A DNA stretch of 64,000 nucleotides from Bacteroidales bacterium UBA5382. Lineage in GTDB: Bacteria > Bacteroidota > Bacteroidia > Bacteroidales > Dysgonomonadaceae. Shown one piece after another: positions 19,810-29,756 of the stretch. The stretch lies in assembly GCA_002409745.1 (NCBI GenBank), contig DHOU01000029.1, forward strand, positions 113,762 through 177,761, read 5' to 3'. The position numbers were made by a program, and so were the translations under genes. The number at the start of each line of letters is the position of its first letter. Position 1 is the stretch's first letter. Under the pieces are notes generated by a model, which was not told where the DNA came from, searched no databases, and worked only from the letters and a program-made list of their open reading frames with translations.

Positions 19810-21966
19810 CTATAAATTCTCTTTATAAAATTTCACCACCTTGGTAAATAAATAAGTCCGCGCATTGTCGCCATTTATAAAATGATTTTTATCCGGAAAG
19901 AAAAACATATCGAAATGCTTATCGGCCGCAATCAGCGCCCGGGTATATTCTATGGAGTTCTGGAAATGCACGTTATCATCGGCCGTACCCTGAATAAGCA
20001 ATAGTTTTCCGGTCAGTTTTCCAGCTAGCTCTACGGCCGATGCATTCCGATAACCCTCGGCATTCTGCTGAGGAGTGCGCATGAAGCGTTCGCTGTATAC
20101 GGTATCGTAAAAACGCCAGTCGGTAACCGGTGCAATAGCGACTCCGGCTTTAAAGACGGTTCCCCGGCTCATACTCATCAGCACATTATATCCTCCGTAA
20201 CTCCATCCCCAGATACCAATACGACTACCATCAACATAAGGCAAGGTAGCGAGATGCCTTGCAGCCGCAATTTGGTCATCCGACTCTTGAATGCCGAGAT
20301 TTAAATACGTGCCTTTTCGAAAAGCTTCCCCACGGGCGCCCGTCCCTCTGCCGTCTACCGATATCACCACAAACCCTTCGTCGGCCAACGCATAATACCA
20401 GTCCGCCTCATACCGGTCTTGTACCTCCTGCGAATTCGGGCCGCTATACTGAACCATCACCACCGGATATTTTTGAGAGGCGGTAAAGTTTTTGGGTTTG
20501 ATCATCCATCCATTCAATTGAGTGACCCCATCGGCCGCAGGAACCGTAATAAATTCTTTTTGCGGCAATTTCGCCGAAGTCAAAAGGGTCCGTAAAGATT
20601 GATTGTCTTCAAGCACCCGAAGTTGTTTGCCATTCGCATCATACAACGCAATCACCGGCGGCGTCTTCGCATCCGACCAACGATTGACAAAGAACTTTCC
20701 TTTTTGGCTAAATACCGCCGTATTGTATCCGTTTTGAGCCGAAAGCTTCGTAGATTGGCCCTTATCGATACTCACTTTGAAAACCGAACGTCTCAAAGGA
20801 CTTTCATCAGCCGCTTCATAAAAGACCACTCCCGCTTGAGGATCGACGGCATATAATTTAGTCACATCATACTTTCCGGAAGTCAGTTGTTTGATTAAGG
20901 TTCCGGAAATGCCATAGATATATAGGTGGCTATATCCGTCTTTTTCGGAGATGTACGTAAAACGATCGGGTAAGAAACGGATGGAGTTCAACCATTCGGA
21001 ATCGATGTAATACTTGCTTTCATCTCGAAGGATTAATTTTGCGACCGTCGTCCGAGGATCGGCAAAATACATATCGAAACGATTTTGATTACGATTCAAC
21101 GTCATGATGGCTAACTGCGAAGGATTGTCGGTAAACTGAATACGGGGAATGTAAGTGTCCCTTTCGATCGGCAATTCGACAGAGCGTGTTGTACGAGCCT
21201 CAATATCGAATACCCGTACCTGCACATCGGAATTGCGTTCTCCGGCCTTCGGATATTTAAACCGGTAATAATCAGGATAGAGTTGTTGTTCAAAGCGCTG
21301 AAACGAGAACTCCTTCACGTGCGATTCATCGCTACGTACAAATGCCAGCACCCGGTTATCGGGAGAAAACTCCATCAGGCGGGTCGTTCCGAACTCTTCT
21401 TCATACGTCCAATCGGTCGCCCCGTTAATAATCTTATTGAATTCTCCATCCTTGGTTACCTGCGATTCGGTATCGAAATCGAACTTCGCTAACCACACAT
21501 TGTTATCACACACATAGGCAAGCATTTTTCCGTCCGGAGAAAACGTTGGAATCATTTGTTTGGATGCGTTTTCGGTTAACTTCCGCACTAAATTACGCCT
21601 CACGTCATGATAATAATACGTTGCTTTAAAGGAATGACGATAGATTTGTTCTCTTTCGCGATAGACCAGCACCCGATATTCATCGGGACTGACCAGAAAA
21701 CCTTCGAAAGTATCAAATGGGCATTCGCGCGCCGTACGAGCGTTAAAGAGGGTGTCGACCGCATCGCCCGTGGCACAGGAATACTTGACAACCGCCGTAT
21801 TCATTGGGTCTGCCTGGTAATAATGCAAGCCATCCGCCGAGGAAACCATCGGGGCAATACCGCGGGGAGCGAATTTTCCGGCAACCATATCTTGTAGCGT
21901 AAACCCTTGCGCCGACACGCAAGCCGCAATAATCACAAATAGAGATAAAAGAAACGTTTTCTTCAT
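19810..21966 (-). CDS. Dipeptidyl-peptidase IV (S9 family serine peptidase)
   Basis: A 718-residue exported peptidase that removes X-Pro or X-Ala dipeptides from peptide N-termini, likely in the periplasm. Signal peptide at residues 1-19 (MKKTFLLSLFVIIAACVSA), then an eight-bladed DPP-IV propeller with the DWTYEEEFG motif that supplies the S1 glutamates. The alpha/beta-hydrolase domain has the nucleophile in WGWSYGGYN (about residue 590), Asp in GTADDNVHF (about 660) and His in DKNHFI (about 698). The terminator at 19756-19791 follows, so it is probably monocistronic. Confidence 0.95.
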   Translation of the reverse strand: MKKTFLLSLFVIIAACVSAQGFTLQDMVAGKFAPRGIAPMVSSADGLHYYQADPMNTAVVKYSCATGDAVDTLFNARTARECPFDTFEGFLVSPDEYRVLVYREREQIYRHSFKATYYYHDVRRNLVRKLTENASKQMIPTFSPDGKMLAYVCDNNVWLAKFDFDTESQVTKDGEFNKIINGATDWTYEEEFGTTRLMEFSPDNRVLAFVRSDESHVKEFSFQRFEQQLYPDYYRFKYPKAGERNSDVQVRVFDIEARTTRSVELPIERDTYIPRIQFTDNPSQLAIMTLNRNQNRFDMYFADPRTTVAKLILRDESKYYIDSEWLNSIRFLPDRFTYISEKDGYSHLYIYGISGTLIKQLTSGKYDVTKLYAVDPQAGVVFYEAADESPLRRSVFKVSIDKGQSTKLSAQNGYNTAVFSQKGKFFVNRWSDAKTPPVIALYDANGKQLRVLEDNQSLRTLLTSAKLPQKEFITVPAADGVTQLNGWMIKPKNFTASQKYPVVMVQYSGPNSQEVQDRYEADWYYALADEGFVVISVDGRGTGARGEAFRKGTYLNLGIQESDDQIAAARHLATLPYVDGSRIGIWGWSYGGYNVLMSMSRGTVFKAGVAIAPVTDWRFYDTVYSERFMRTPQQNAEGYRNASAVELAGKLTGKLLLIQGTADDNVHFQNSIEYTRALIAADKHFDMFFFPDKNHFINGDNARTYLFTKVVKFYKENL

Positions 21967-22001
21967 TTTTTTCGATTGTTTAAGCAGGCAAATTTACAAA
22001 A

Positions 22002-22031
22002 AAAGCCGCAATTCAAAGGAATTGCAGCTTT
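22002..22031 (-). terminator. Intrinsic terminator of the small outer-membrane protein gene
   Basis: AAAGCCGCAATTC (22002-22014) pairs with GAATTGCAGCTTT (22019-22031) with one mismatch and a 4-base loop, followed on the minus strand by a run of T (AAAAAAA before 22002 on the plus strand). It lies 30 bases after the stop of the gene at 22062. Confidence 0.88.
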
Positions 22032-22061
22032 CAAAAGAAAAAAAATAAAATTGTATTACTT

Positions 22062-22538
22062 CTATTTATTAAATGTATAGCGGACACTCAAGGCCAATCC
22101 GGCGTACCAATAGTCGTTAAAGTCGACAAAATTAAAAGACGGCTTCCAGTCGAGTGAAATTGTAAACGGTGCGGTGGGAAATACATATTCGAGGCCCGCG
22201 ATCAAATCACCCCCAACCAAGAAAGAGCTATCATAACGGTCTCTGTCGTGATAAATATTACCCACGTGAGCTCCGATTCCTAAATACCAGTCGAGGCCGG
22301 GGGCTCCGGGCACCGGTTTTTGATATTCATACAACCCTGTAAGTTGAAAATACCTCGGCGAAGCACTTAGAATACCTTCTATGGCGCTGGAAGGCCGATA
22401 AAAGTGCTTCAACGTAATGCCGTTGTCGTATCCCAATCGTAATCCGACCCCGGTATTATATTGTTGTGCACTCAATGTAGCGGTGAATGCAATAAACAGC
22501 AAACTACCGATAAATAACTTTTTGAATTTCATAATCAA
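22062..22538 (-). CDS. Small outer-membrane beta-barrel protein
   Basis: A 158-residue protein with a signal peptide (FKKLFIGSLLFIAFTATLSA) and alternating aromatic/polar strands typical of an eight-stranded barrel (YNTGVGLRLGYDNG, YWYAGLALSVRYTFNK at the end). No ligand motif is seen. It has its own terminator and lies 145 bases after mutS, so it is likely a separate unit. A structural or adhesive role cannot be chosen from sequence. Confidence 0.75.
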   Translation of the reverse strand: MIMKFKKLFIGSLLFIAFTATLSAQQYNTGVGLRLGYDNGITLKHFYRPSSAIEGILSASPRYFQLTGLYEYQKPVPGAPGLDWYLGIGAHVGNIYHDRDRYDSSFLVGGDLIAGLEYVFPTAPFTISLDWKPSFNFVDFNDYWYAGLALSVRYTFNK

Positions 22539-22683
22539 TGTTTTTAATTAATAATTTAATCTCTTATAGGAGATAATTTGGTTCTTGACGATTGCTATTG
22601 TATTATATGTGCTATAACAAAAAAGCCGTTTATTTGTTTATCGAGAGCTCTGTTAAACATTTAACGGATTTATTCCGTGATTT

Positions 22684-25299
22684 CTATTTACCCGTTACGA
22701 TCTTCTTGATTTCATTTAATTTGTTCAATGCTTCGATAGGCGTAAGATTATTGACATCGAGATGAATAATCTCATCGCGAACGCGACTCAATACCGGATC
22801 GTCGAGCTGAAAGAAACTGAGTTGATACCCCTCGCGTTTTTCAATAAAATCATTGATCGGTTTCGAAATACCCTCTTTCCGGTTATGCTGCTCCATTTCG
22901 CTCAAGATGGCATCGGCACGTTTGGTGATGCTTTGAGGCATGCCGGCCATGCGCGCCACGTGGATACCGAAACTATGCTCACTCCCTCCCGGAACCAGTT
23001 TGCGTAAGAAGATCACTTTATTGTCGACTTCTTTTATCGCCACGTTATAGTTCTTGATTCGTTTGAACGATTTTTCCATTTCGTTCAGTTCATGATAATG
23101 GGTGGCAAAAAGAGTCTTTGCATGTACTTTAGGGTGTTCATGAATATACTCTACAATGGCCCACGCGAGGGAAATACCGTCGTAGGTACTGGTACCCCGG
23201 CCTAATTCATCGAAAAGAATCAGGCTCTTCGACGAAATATTATTTAAGATGTTGGCAGCTTCATTCATTTCGACCATAAAAGTCGATTCACCCAACGAGA
23301 TATTATCGGAAGCGCCCACACGGGTAAAGATCTTATCCACCAACCCTATTTTAGCCGAATCGGCAGGAATAAAACAGCCGATCTGCGCCAGAATAGTGAT
23401 AAGAGCCGTTTGTCGTAATAAAGCCGATTTACCGGCCATATTAGGCCCGGTAATAATAATAATCTGTTGAGAATTCGAATCCAGATACACATCATTGGCA
23501 ATAAACGGTTCATCGGGCGGCAATTGTTGTTCAATTACCGGATGCCGCCCGTTGCGGATATCGAGGACATCCGAATCATTTACTTCGGGACGTATGTAGT
23601 GGTTCTGACGGGAAACTTCAGCGAACGACAAAAGGCAGTCGACCTGCGCAATAATGGCTGCATTCATTTGTATGGGCGGTATATACTCTATCAGACTCTC
23701 CACGAGTGTTGCATATAATTGTCCTTCCAACGTCAGGATTTTCTCTTCGGCGCCCAGAATCTTCTCTTCGTATATTTTCAGTTCTTCGGTAATATAGCGT
23801 TCGGCGTTGACCAATGTCTGCTTACGGATCCAATTTTCAGGCACTTTGTCCTTATGTGCATGACGCACCTCGATGTAATACCCGAAGACATTGTTAAAGC
23901 CGACTTTCAACGACGGGATACCGGTTTTTTCGCTCTCCCGCTGCTGTAACTTCAGCAGATAATCTTTTCCCGAATATGCGATATCGCGCAACTGGTCGAG
24001 TTCTTCGTTTACTCCTTTCTTTATGATCCTCCCTTTATTCACGAGCATGGGAGGGTCCGGCATGATTTCACGCTCAATGCGATCGCGTATCACCGGGCAT
24101 GGGTCGAGTTTTTTTCCCATCGCCTGTAGACCGGGACTCTCCGAAGCCAGAAAGGTATCGCGTATCGGCTCGATAGCCGTCAACGCCACTTTCAGTTGAA
24201 TCACTTCGCGTGGACTAATGCGTCCCACGGCTGCTTTGGAAATAATCCGTTCCAAATCGCCTATCATTGAAAGCAGTCGATGAAGAAGGTCTTTTAGTTG
24301 CGGTTCGCGAAAAAAATTCTCCACCACATTCAGCCGCTCTTCAATTGCCTGTATCTCTTTGAGAGGAAAAACGATCCAACGACGCAACAGCCGTGAGCCC
24401 ATCGGTGTAATCGTTTTATCGAGTATATCCAGAAGACTTTTTCCTCCCTCGTTCATGGGGGAAATAAGCTCCAAACTACGGACGGTAAATTTGTCAAGAC
24501 GAACAAACCGATCCTCTTCGATCCTTTTTAGCGAAAGAATATGGCTTATGTGAGTGTGTTGTGTAAGATCGAGATAATGCATTATCGCACCGGAAGCAAT
24601 AATGCCCAGCCGGAGATTATCAACACCGAAGCCTTTGAGGTTTCGGGTTTGAAAATGCGTCAAAAGACGGTCCCGGGCGGCGTCTTCGGTAAAGATCCAA
24701 TCATCTAATTCGAAAAGCAAATAGTTCGGCCCGAAAGTTTCCTCGAATTTCTTCTTCTTTCCACGCTCCACAAGAATCTCCTTCGGATCGAAGTTAGCCA
24801 ACAGTTTATCGATATCGTCCTTTTTTCCTTCCGACGTCAGAAATTCGCCGGTAGACACATCCAGCAGCGAGATACCGAACAGGGTCGAGTTGGAAGAATA
24901 GACCGCACAGAGGAAGTTGTTTTCTTTATGATTCAGAATGTTGTCATTAATCGAAACACCCGGCGTTACCAATTCGGTAATCCCCCGTTTAACCAGGTTT
25001 TTGGTCAGTTTAGGATCTTCGAGCTGATCACAGATCGCCACGCGCTTACCGGCTCGCACCAGTTTGGGAAGATACGTATCGAGAGCATGATGGGGAAAGC
25101 CGGCCAATTCGACAAACTGCGCCGAACCGTTTGCCCTTTTCGTTAAGGTAATACCTAAAATTTCCGAAGCAACGATGGCATCGTCCGAAAATGTTTCGTA
25201 AAAGTCGCCCACGCGAAACAATAAAATAGCATCGGGATGTTTTTCTTTAATCTCGAAATATTGCTTCATCATCGGGGTTTCTACAATCTTTTTACTCAC
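22684..25299 (-). CDS. mutS: DNA mismatch repair protein MutS
   Basis: MutS recognises mismatches and recruits MutL. The 871 residues start with [20 protein letters not shown] and have the mismatch-reading Phe-x-Glu in GDFYETF near residue 34. The ATPase has Walker A GPNMAGKS (about residue 616), [13 protein letters not shown] and the His of ATHYHEL. The C-terminal dimerisation tail is present. It follows the sirtuin gene by 39 bases on the same strand. Confidence 0.97.
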   Translation of the reverse strand: MSKKIVETPMMKQYFEIKEKHPDAILLFRVGDFYETFSDDAIVASEILGITLTKRANGSAQFVELAGFPHHALDTYLPKLVRAGKRVAICDQLEDPKLTKNLVKRGITELVTPGVSINDNILNHKENNFLCAVYSSNSTLFGISLLDVSTGEFLTSEGKKDDIDKLLANFDPKEILVERGKKKKFEETFGPNYLLFELDDWIFTEDAARDRLLTHFQTRNLKGFGVDNLRLGIIASGAIMHYLDLTQHTHISHILSLKRIEEDRFVRLDKFTVRSLELISPMNEGGKSLLDILDKTITPMGSRLLRRWIVFPLKEIQAIEERLNVVENFFREPQLKDLLHRLLSMIGDLERIISKAAVGRISPREVIQLKVALTAIEPIRDTFLASESPGLQAMGKKLDPCPVIRDRIEREIMPDPPMLVNKGRIIKKGVNEELDQLRDIAYSGKDYLLKLQQRESEKTGIPSLKVGFNNVFGYYIEVRHAHKDKVPENWIRKQTLVNAERYITEELKIYEEKILGAEEKILTLEGQLYATLVESLIEYIPPIQMNAAIIAQVDCLLSFAEVSRQNHYIRPEVNDSDVLDIRNGRHPVIEQQLPPDEPFIANDVYLDSNSQQIIIITGPNMAGKSALLRQTALITILAQIGCFIPADSAKIGLVDKIFTRVGASDNISLGESTFMVEMNEAANILNNISSKSLILFDELGRGTSTYDGISLAWAIVEYIHEHPKVHAKTLFATHYHELNEMEKSFKRIKNYNVAIKEVDNKVIFLRKLVPGGSEHSFGIHVARMAGMPQSITKRADAILSEMEQHNRKEGISKPINDFIEKREGYQLSFFQLDDPVLSRVRDEIIHLDVNNLTPIEALNKLNEIKKIVTGK

Positions 25300-25338
25300 A
25301 AACAGTTTGATTTTACGGGGTTGTTATTTTTTATAGAA

Positions 25339-26082
25339 CTAGCAAAGATAAGAAAAAAAATGATGAGTGATGAGTGATGGATTATGAATATAAAGACGGC
25401 GCCTGAGCTCGCGAACGCCTTCGGATGCGCCTTTACGGATAAAAACAACATCACTGCGACCGGTGTGCACCTCTTTGGGATCGATCAAATAAATAGGTAC
25501 GCCCGAATGCACATACCCCTGTAGCCCCGCCGCCGGATAAACATTCATTGATGTGCCGATGATAACAAAATAATCGGCCTGTCCGACCCATTGAGCCGCC
25601 TCGGAAATCATGGGCACCATTTCGCCGAACCATACGATATGCGGTCGCAACTGGTATCCTTTCTCGCACAAATCGCCCAGTTTGATATCGCAATGATCGG
25701 GAGAGAGTTCGTATACCAGCGACTCGTCGCCCGAAGAACGCGCCTTCATCAGTTCGCCGTGAAGATGCAACACCTGCGTGCTACCGGCTTGCTCGTGCAG
25801 GTTATCGATATTTTGAGTAATAATGCGTACGTCAAAATGCTCCTCCAACTGCGCCAAAGCGATGTGCCCTTCGTTTGGCTGGGCTTTGAGCAGTTCACGG
25901 CGGCGCATATTATAAAAATCGAGTACACGTTGCGGATTTTCTCTGAATCCTTCAGGGGTAGCCACCTGTTCTACCGGATAATTCTCCCATAAACCACCCG
26001 AATCGCGAAACGTGGCGATTCCGCTCTCGGCACTCATACCGGCACCCGATAAGACAACCAGTTTCTTTTTCTTTTCTTCCAT
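25339..26082 (-). CDS. cobB: NAD-dependent deacylase, SIRT5/CobB-like
   Basis: This sirtuin removes acyl groups from lysines using NAD. The 247 residues show GAGMSAESGIATFRDSGG near the start, TQNIDNLHEQAGS, and the catalytic His in LHLHGEL at about residue 106. The Tyr-x-x-Arg pair that favours succinyl/malonyl substrates is seen in FYNMRRREL. The four zinc cysteines of most sirtuins are not all present (only two Cys between residues 115 and 145). The last dozen residues are encoded by a heptamer array and look like a recent extension. Confidence 0.9.
   Translation of the reverse strand: MEEKKKKLVVLSGAGMSAESGIATFRDSGGLWENYPVEQVATPEGFRENPQRVLDFYNMRRRELLKAQPNEGHIALAQLEEHFDVRIITQNIDNLHEQAGSTQVLHLHGELMKARSSGDESLVYELSPDHCDIKLGDLCEKGYQLRPHIVWFGEMVPMISEAAQWVGQADYFVIIGTSMNVYPAAGLQGYVHSGVPIYLIDPKEVHTGRSDVVFIRKGASEGVRELRRRLYIHNPSLITHHFFSYLC
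25361..25381. repeat. Heptamer array TGATGAG x3 inside the sirtuin 3' end
   Basis: TGATGAG, TGATGAG and TGATGGA run in 7-nt phase inside the coding 3' end of the sirtuin, where the minus strand reads S-L-I-T-H-H. The gene therefore ends in repeat-derived codons, as if an array once lying past the stop had been fused to the frame. Confidence 0.75.
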
Positions 26083-26303
26083 ATCCGATGTTTTTTACGA
26101 TCAAATATACATACTTTTCCCATCATGTTTAATCGATTCTATACATTTTAACGGTTATCGCCGATTGTTGTAATTGTATCTATTTGACGGGAGAAAAGAC
26201 GGCCTTCGAATATAAACAAAACAACCAATATGGCACAATAATCCAATATTTATAAACACAAATAAAAAATATAGCACGAATAACAAACATTTTATCTATA
26301 TAT

Positions 26304-26335
26304 GTTGCATTATTCAATCACTATGTATATTTTTG
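26304..26335 (+). promoter_or_regulatory. Promoter for the ammonium channel gene
   Basis: GTTG at 26304-26307, then 20 bases, then TATTTTTG at 26328-26335. This matches the Bacteroidetes -33/-7 consensus (TTG, TAnnTTTG) at the preferred spacing. Initiation near 26342 would leave a leader of about 32 nt. The rest of the 291-base gap 26083-26373 shows nothing I can name. Confidence 0.7.
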
Positions 26336-26373
26336 CATTCGAAAATTCTCTTGGTTATTTAATATATTAGGTT

Positions 26374-27699
26374 ATGAACGAAAAAAATTCGAAAAGAAGG
26401 TATATTGTACCTTTTATAGTACTGGCAATAATAGCAGTATTGGCTCTTTTGCCGGTAAATCACGACACACTCATCTCCGAAAAACTTGAAATTAGCCATG
26501 CCGATACGTCTTGGATGCTAATAGCCTCGGCATTGGTGTTTTTAATGACACCCGGATTGGCTTTTTTCTACGGAGGAATGGTAAGGTACAAAAATTTGGT
26601 TTCTACTTTACTGCAAAGTTTTATTACATTGGGAATTATTAGTGTAATCTGGATTGTAGTCGGTTTCAGTCTTGCTTTTGGAGAGAGTATCGGGGGTATA
26701 ATTGGAAATCCGGCAACTTTTATCTTATTTAAGAATGTAGGGTTTGCTCCCAACCCTGATTTTGCAGGGACCATTCCTTTTGCACTATTTGCCGTATTTC
26801 AACTGAAATTTGCGATTATTACGCCGGCTCTCATCACCGGGGGAATTGCGGAAAGGATCCGGTTTTCATCCTTGATGTTATTTATCGTATTATTTACGCT
26901 ATGTATTTATGCTCCTTTAGCGCATTGGACATGGCATCCTGAAGGTTTCCTCCGGCAATGGGGAGTACTGGACTTTGCCGGCGGCACGGTGGTACATATT
27001 TCTGCCGGATTTGCAGCATTAAGCGGAGCGTTATTCTTAGGCAAGCGCAACGATGGAGAAGAAAGCAGTCCGACCAATATCCCATATATTCTTTTGGGAG
27101 CGGGCTTGTTATGGTTCGGATGGTTTGGTTTCAACGCCGGTTCGGCTTTAGCCGCCGATGGGATCGCTGTTTCTGCATTTCTCAACACAAACTTAGCATC
27201 GGCCACGGCTATGATTACGTGGGTCTTGACTGATGGTGCCCGGGGGAAAAAGCGTTCATCCGTCGGAGCTGCGGTCGGGGCGGTAGTAGGATTAGTCGCC
27301 ATCACGCCGGCCGCCGGATTTGTGACTGTAGGCCAAAGTATATTCATCGGTTTTGCAGCGTCTCTGGCAAGCTATGCCGCCGTGAGGTTAAAACCGCGTA
27401 GCAGCATAGATGACACACTCGATGTCTTTCCCTGTCACGGTATCGGGGGAATTGTCGGTATGCTTTTGACCGGCGTTTTTGCCAAAGACGTCGGGCTGCT
27501 CTACGGCGACCCAACCACATTCCTTTTCCATCTGTTAGCGTTGGTTATCGTCAGTATATTTACTTTTGGCGGATCTTACCTGCTTTACAAACTCACCAAC
27601 CTGATCTTGCCTATGCGCGTCACAGAACTGCAAGAGAAACGCGGACTCGATATTACGCAGCACGGAGAAAAGGCAACCGATACGGAGTTTTCTTATTAA
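26374..27699 (+). CDS. amt: Ammonium transporter (Amt family)
   Basis: Amt proteins conduct ammonium/ammonia across the inner membrane. The 441 residues hold about eleven hydrophobic segments plus an N-terminal one (FIVLAIIAVLALLPV). The Amt signature regions are visible: SWMLIASALVFLMTPGLAFF with FYGGMVRYKN, and the twin pore histidines in DFAGGTVVHISAG and FPCHGIGG. No PII (glnK) gene sits beside it. It carries its own promoter and converges on the phosphofructokinase gene at a shared hairpin. Confidence 0.96.
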   Translation: MNEKNSKRRYIVPFIVLAIIAVLALLPVNHDTLISEKLEISHADTSWMLIASALVFLMTPGLAFFYGGMVRYKNLVSTLLQSFITLGIISVIWIVVGFSLAFGESIGGIIGNPATFILFKNVGFAPNPDFAGTIPFALFAVFQLKFAIITPALITGGIAERIRFSSLMLFIVLFTLCIYAPLAHWTWHPEGFLRQWGVLDFAGGTVVHISAGFAALSGALFLGKRNDGEESSPTNIPYILLGAGLLWFGWFGFNAGSALAADGIAVSAFLNTNLASATAMITWVLTDGARGKKRSSVGAAVGAVVGLVAITPAAGFVTVGQSIFIGFAASLASYAAVRLKPRSSIDDTLDVFPCHGIGGIVGMLLTGVFAKDVGLLYGDPTTFLFHLLALVIVSIFTFGGSYLLYKLTNLILPMRVTELQEKRGLDITQHGEKATDTEFSY

Positions 27700-27737
27700 G
27701 AACGCTTTTTGTTTCTCCCTGCCAATAGAATGAAAAA

Positions 27738-27767
27738 CGGGGGCGTCGCTAAAAAACGACGTCCCCG
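27738..27767 (-). terminator. GC-rich terminator between amt and the PPi-phosphofructokinase gene
   Basis: CGGGGGCGTCG (27738-27748) pairs with CGACGTCCCCG (27757-27767), 11 bp with one G-U pair and an 8-base loop. On the minus strand it is followed by TTTTT, so it suits the phosphofructokinase transcript. It could also stop amt transcription from the other side, though no T run follows on the plus strand. Confidence 0.85.
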
Positions 27768-27800
27768 CGTAATAGAACACTCTTTTATAAATAGAAGATA

Positions 27801-29453
27801 TTACTTACCTTGCTGTTCCAATTGCAATGTTTTGCTCGGCTGATCGCATACTTCGCTCGGTCCGAAATATTGAATGGGGCCCGGATAGACATAATCCGTT
27901 TCGATGGCCCATTTATCACGAACACTTTTAAAGTATTGGAAAGGAGCCCCCTGCAAGTCGACCAATGCTTTTTGGATAACCGGCTTCATCTCGCCATGAC
28001 GACGTTCCATATTCATCATCATCGTAATAGGAATCCCTCCGGCAACCCATTGGCTGGCCGATGCGGTGGTGTTGCGAACCGACGACATATAACCGGTCTT
28101 GCCGGAGACAATCAACAACGAGGCGGTATAACCAAGCGAATAGCAGTAGTCTGCATCGTAATTAGAAGGAGCTGCGCAACGACCTTCATATCCGAAGAAA
28201 TGATGTACGGTAGCGAACTTACCGTTGTATTTACCTTCTTGCGCCCATTTTTTCAATCGTTTACCGACCATCTCAGCCAATAATTCTTCGGTTTGAATCA
28301 TCGAAACCTGTACGTTTCCGTGCGGATCACGGTCGAGCGTAAGCTGTTGCGCCACACGTTCGGGAAGCGAGGCATAAATCTTCGAATTTGCCTCGGACAA
28401 TTTGCCGATAACATATTCACGCTGTTGCGAACGGCGGATGATATTGAACTCATCGGCATTATGCGCCAGAAAATCGTTCAATTCCTGAATGAGCTTTTTC
28501 ATGGCAGGAATAAACTCGATCAACCCTTCGGGAATAATCACCGTTCCGAAGTTCAAGCCTTCATCGGCGCGTTTAGCCACCACCGAAGCGATATAGTCAA
28601 CGACATCGTCGAGCGACAGGTTTTTCGCTTCCACTTCCTCCGAAACGATACACACATTCGGGTGTGTTTGCAAGGCGCATTCCAAAGCAATGTGCGACGC
28701 CGAGCGTCCCATCACCTTAATAAAGTGCCAGTATTTACGAGCGGAATTACAATCGCGCTGGATATTCCCGATCAGTTCGGAATAAACTTTACAAGCGGTA
28801 TCGAATCCGAACGACGTTTCAATCTGCTCGTTTTTCAAGTCGCCGTCGATTGTTTTCGGACAACCGATTACCTGCACGCCGGCGCCGATGGATTTATAAT
28901 ATTCCGCCAACACGCAAGCATTGGTATTGGAATCGTCTCCACCGATAATGACGAGCGCTTGTATATTCAATTTCTTAAGGATTTCCAACCCTTTATCGAA
29001 TTGTTCTTTCGTTTCGAGTTTCGTCCGTCCCGAACCGATGATATCGAATCCTCCGGTATTGCGGTATTCGTCAATGATATCGCCAGTCAGTTCTTTGTAC
29101 TCATGATTGATCAAGCCGGCAGGACCCAGAATGAATCCATAAAGGCGGCTATCGGCATGAAGACGTTTGATACCGTCATAAATACCGGCAATCACATTAT
29201 GTCCTCCGGGTGCTTGTCCGCCCGAAAGGATCACCCCTACATTTACCGGCTGATCCACACCGGGTTTTCCGGCTGCGTGAACGAATTTTACGATCGGCAT
29301 GCCGTATGTATTCGGAAACAACTTTCGAATTTCTTCCTGGTCGCGAACCGATTCGGTAGACGCACCCTCTTCAATTTTCACATTTCCTCTCAATCCTTCC
29401 GGAATCTTGGGCTCATACGATGCCCTTGCAATTTGTAAAGCGCTTTTTGTCAT
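27801..29453 (-). CDS. pfp: Pyrophosphate-dependent 6-phosphofructokinase (long form)
   Basis: This enzyme reversibly phosphorylates fructose 6-phosphate using PPi. The 550 residues match the long plant/Bacteroidetes type. Key motifs: GGQAPGGHN near residue 76, GGDDSNTNA near 172 (Asp-Asp in place of the ATP-type Gly-Asp-Gly, the PPi hallmark), [11 protein letters not shown], and [14 protein letters not shown]. It ends before the GC-rich terminator. The 261 bases upstream hold no ORF; a -7-like TATTTTTG (29649-29642, minus strand) has no -33 partner. Confidence 0.95.
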   Translation of the reverse strand: MTKSALQIARASYEPKIPEGLRGNVKIEEGASTESVRDQEEIRKLFPNTYGMPIVKFVHAAGKPGVDQPVNVGVILSGGQAPGGHNVIAGIYDGIKRLHADSRLYGFILGPAGLINHEYKELTGDIIDEYRNTGGFDIIGSGRTKLETKEQFDKGLEILKKLNIQALVIIGGDDSNTNACVLAEYYKSIGAGVQVIGCPKTIDGDLKNEQIETSFGFDTACKVYSELIGNIQRDCNSARKYWHFIKVMGRSASHIALECALQTHPNVCIVSEEVEAKNLSLDDVVDYIASVVAKRADEGLNFGTVIIPEGLIEFIPAMKKLIQELNDFLAHNADEFNIIRRSQQREYVIGKLSEANSKIYASLPERVAQQLTLDRDPHGNVQVSMIQTEELLAEMVGKRLKKWAQEGKYNGKFATVHHFFGYEGRCAAPSNYDADYCYSLGYTASLLIVSGKTGYMSSVRNTTASASQWVAGGIPITMMMNMERRHGEMKPVIQKALVDLQGAPFQYFKSVRDKWAIETDYVYPGPIQYFGPSEVCDQPSKTLQLEQQGK

Positions 29454-29714
29454 TTTATTGAATGTCTTAAAAATATTTTCTTAAATTCTACGAATCTGTT
29501 TAAATTTATTTCGCGATTCAAAAAGAATTATTTTTTAGCAGTGTTCTTTCTTGTTTTGGCGATAATAGCAGGCTATTTGAGCCGAATAAGAGGAAGAAGA
29601 ATGCTAAACAGTTTCTACACAAAAGGTTTTATTTCAGCTGCCAAAAATAACATTTTTGCACGAGATAGGAAAATCGAATTTCCTCCTTTTACATCGTTTA
29701 ATAACCGGGAGAGT

Positions 29715-29756
29715 GAATGGTAAATGGTAAATACCATTCACCATTCGTTATTCCTC
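29715..29756. repeat. Heptamer array and near-perfect 15-bp hairpin across the pcrA stop
   Basis: Six 7-nt words (GAATGGT, AAATGGT, AAATACC, ATTCACC, ATTCGTT, ATTCCTC) run in phase across the helicase stop codon at 29748. The first half is inverted against the second: GAATGGTAAATGGTA (29715-29729) pairs with TACCATTCACCATTC (29732-29746) with one mismatch and a 2-base loop. There is no T tract, so it is not a classical terminator. Confidence 0.8.

Noticed and set aside
26102..26109. Promoter -7 for the sirtuin gene (TATATTTG on the minus strand)
   Set aside because: No -33 element at the expected spacing.
28293..29438. 381-codon plus-strand ORF
   Set aside because: Antisense shadow of the PPi-phosphofructokinase gene.
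29642..29649. Promoter for the phosphofructokinase gene
   Set aside because: A perfect TATTTTTG is present on the minus strand, but no -33 element lies at the right distance and the leader would be about 190 nt.
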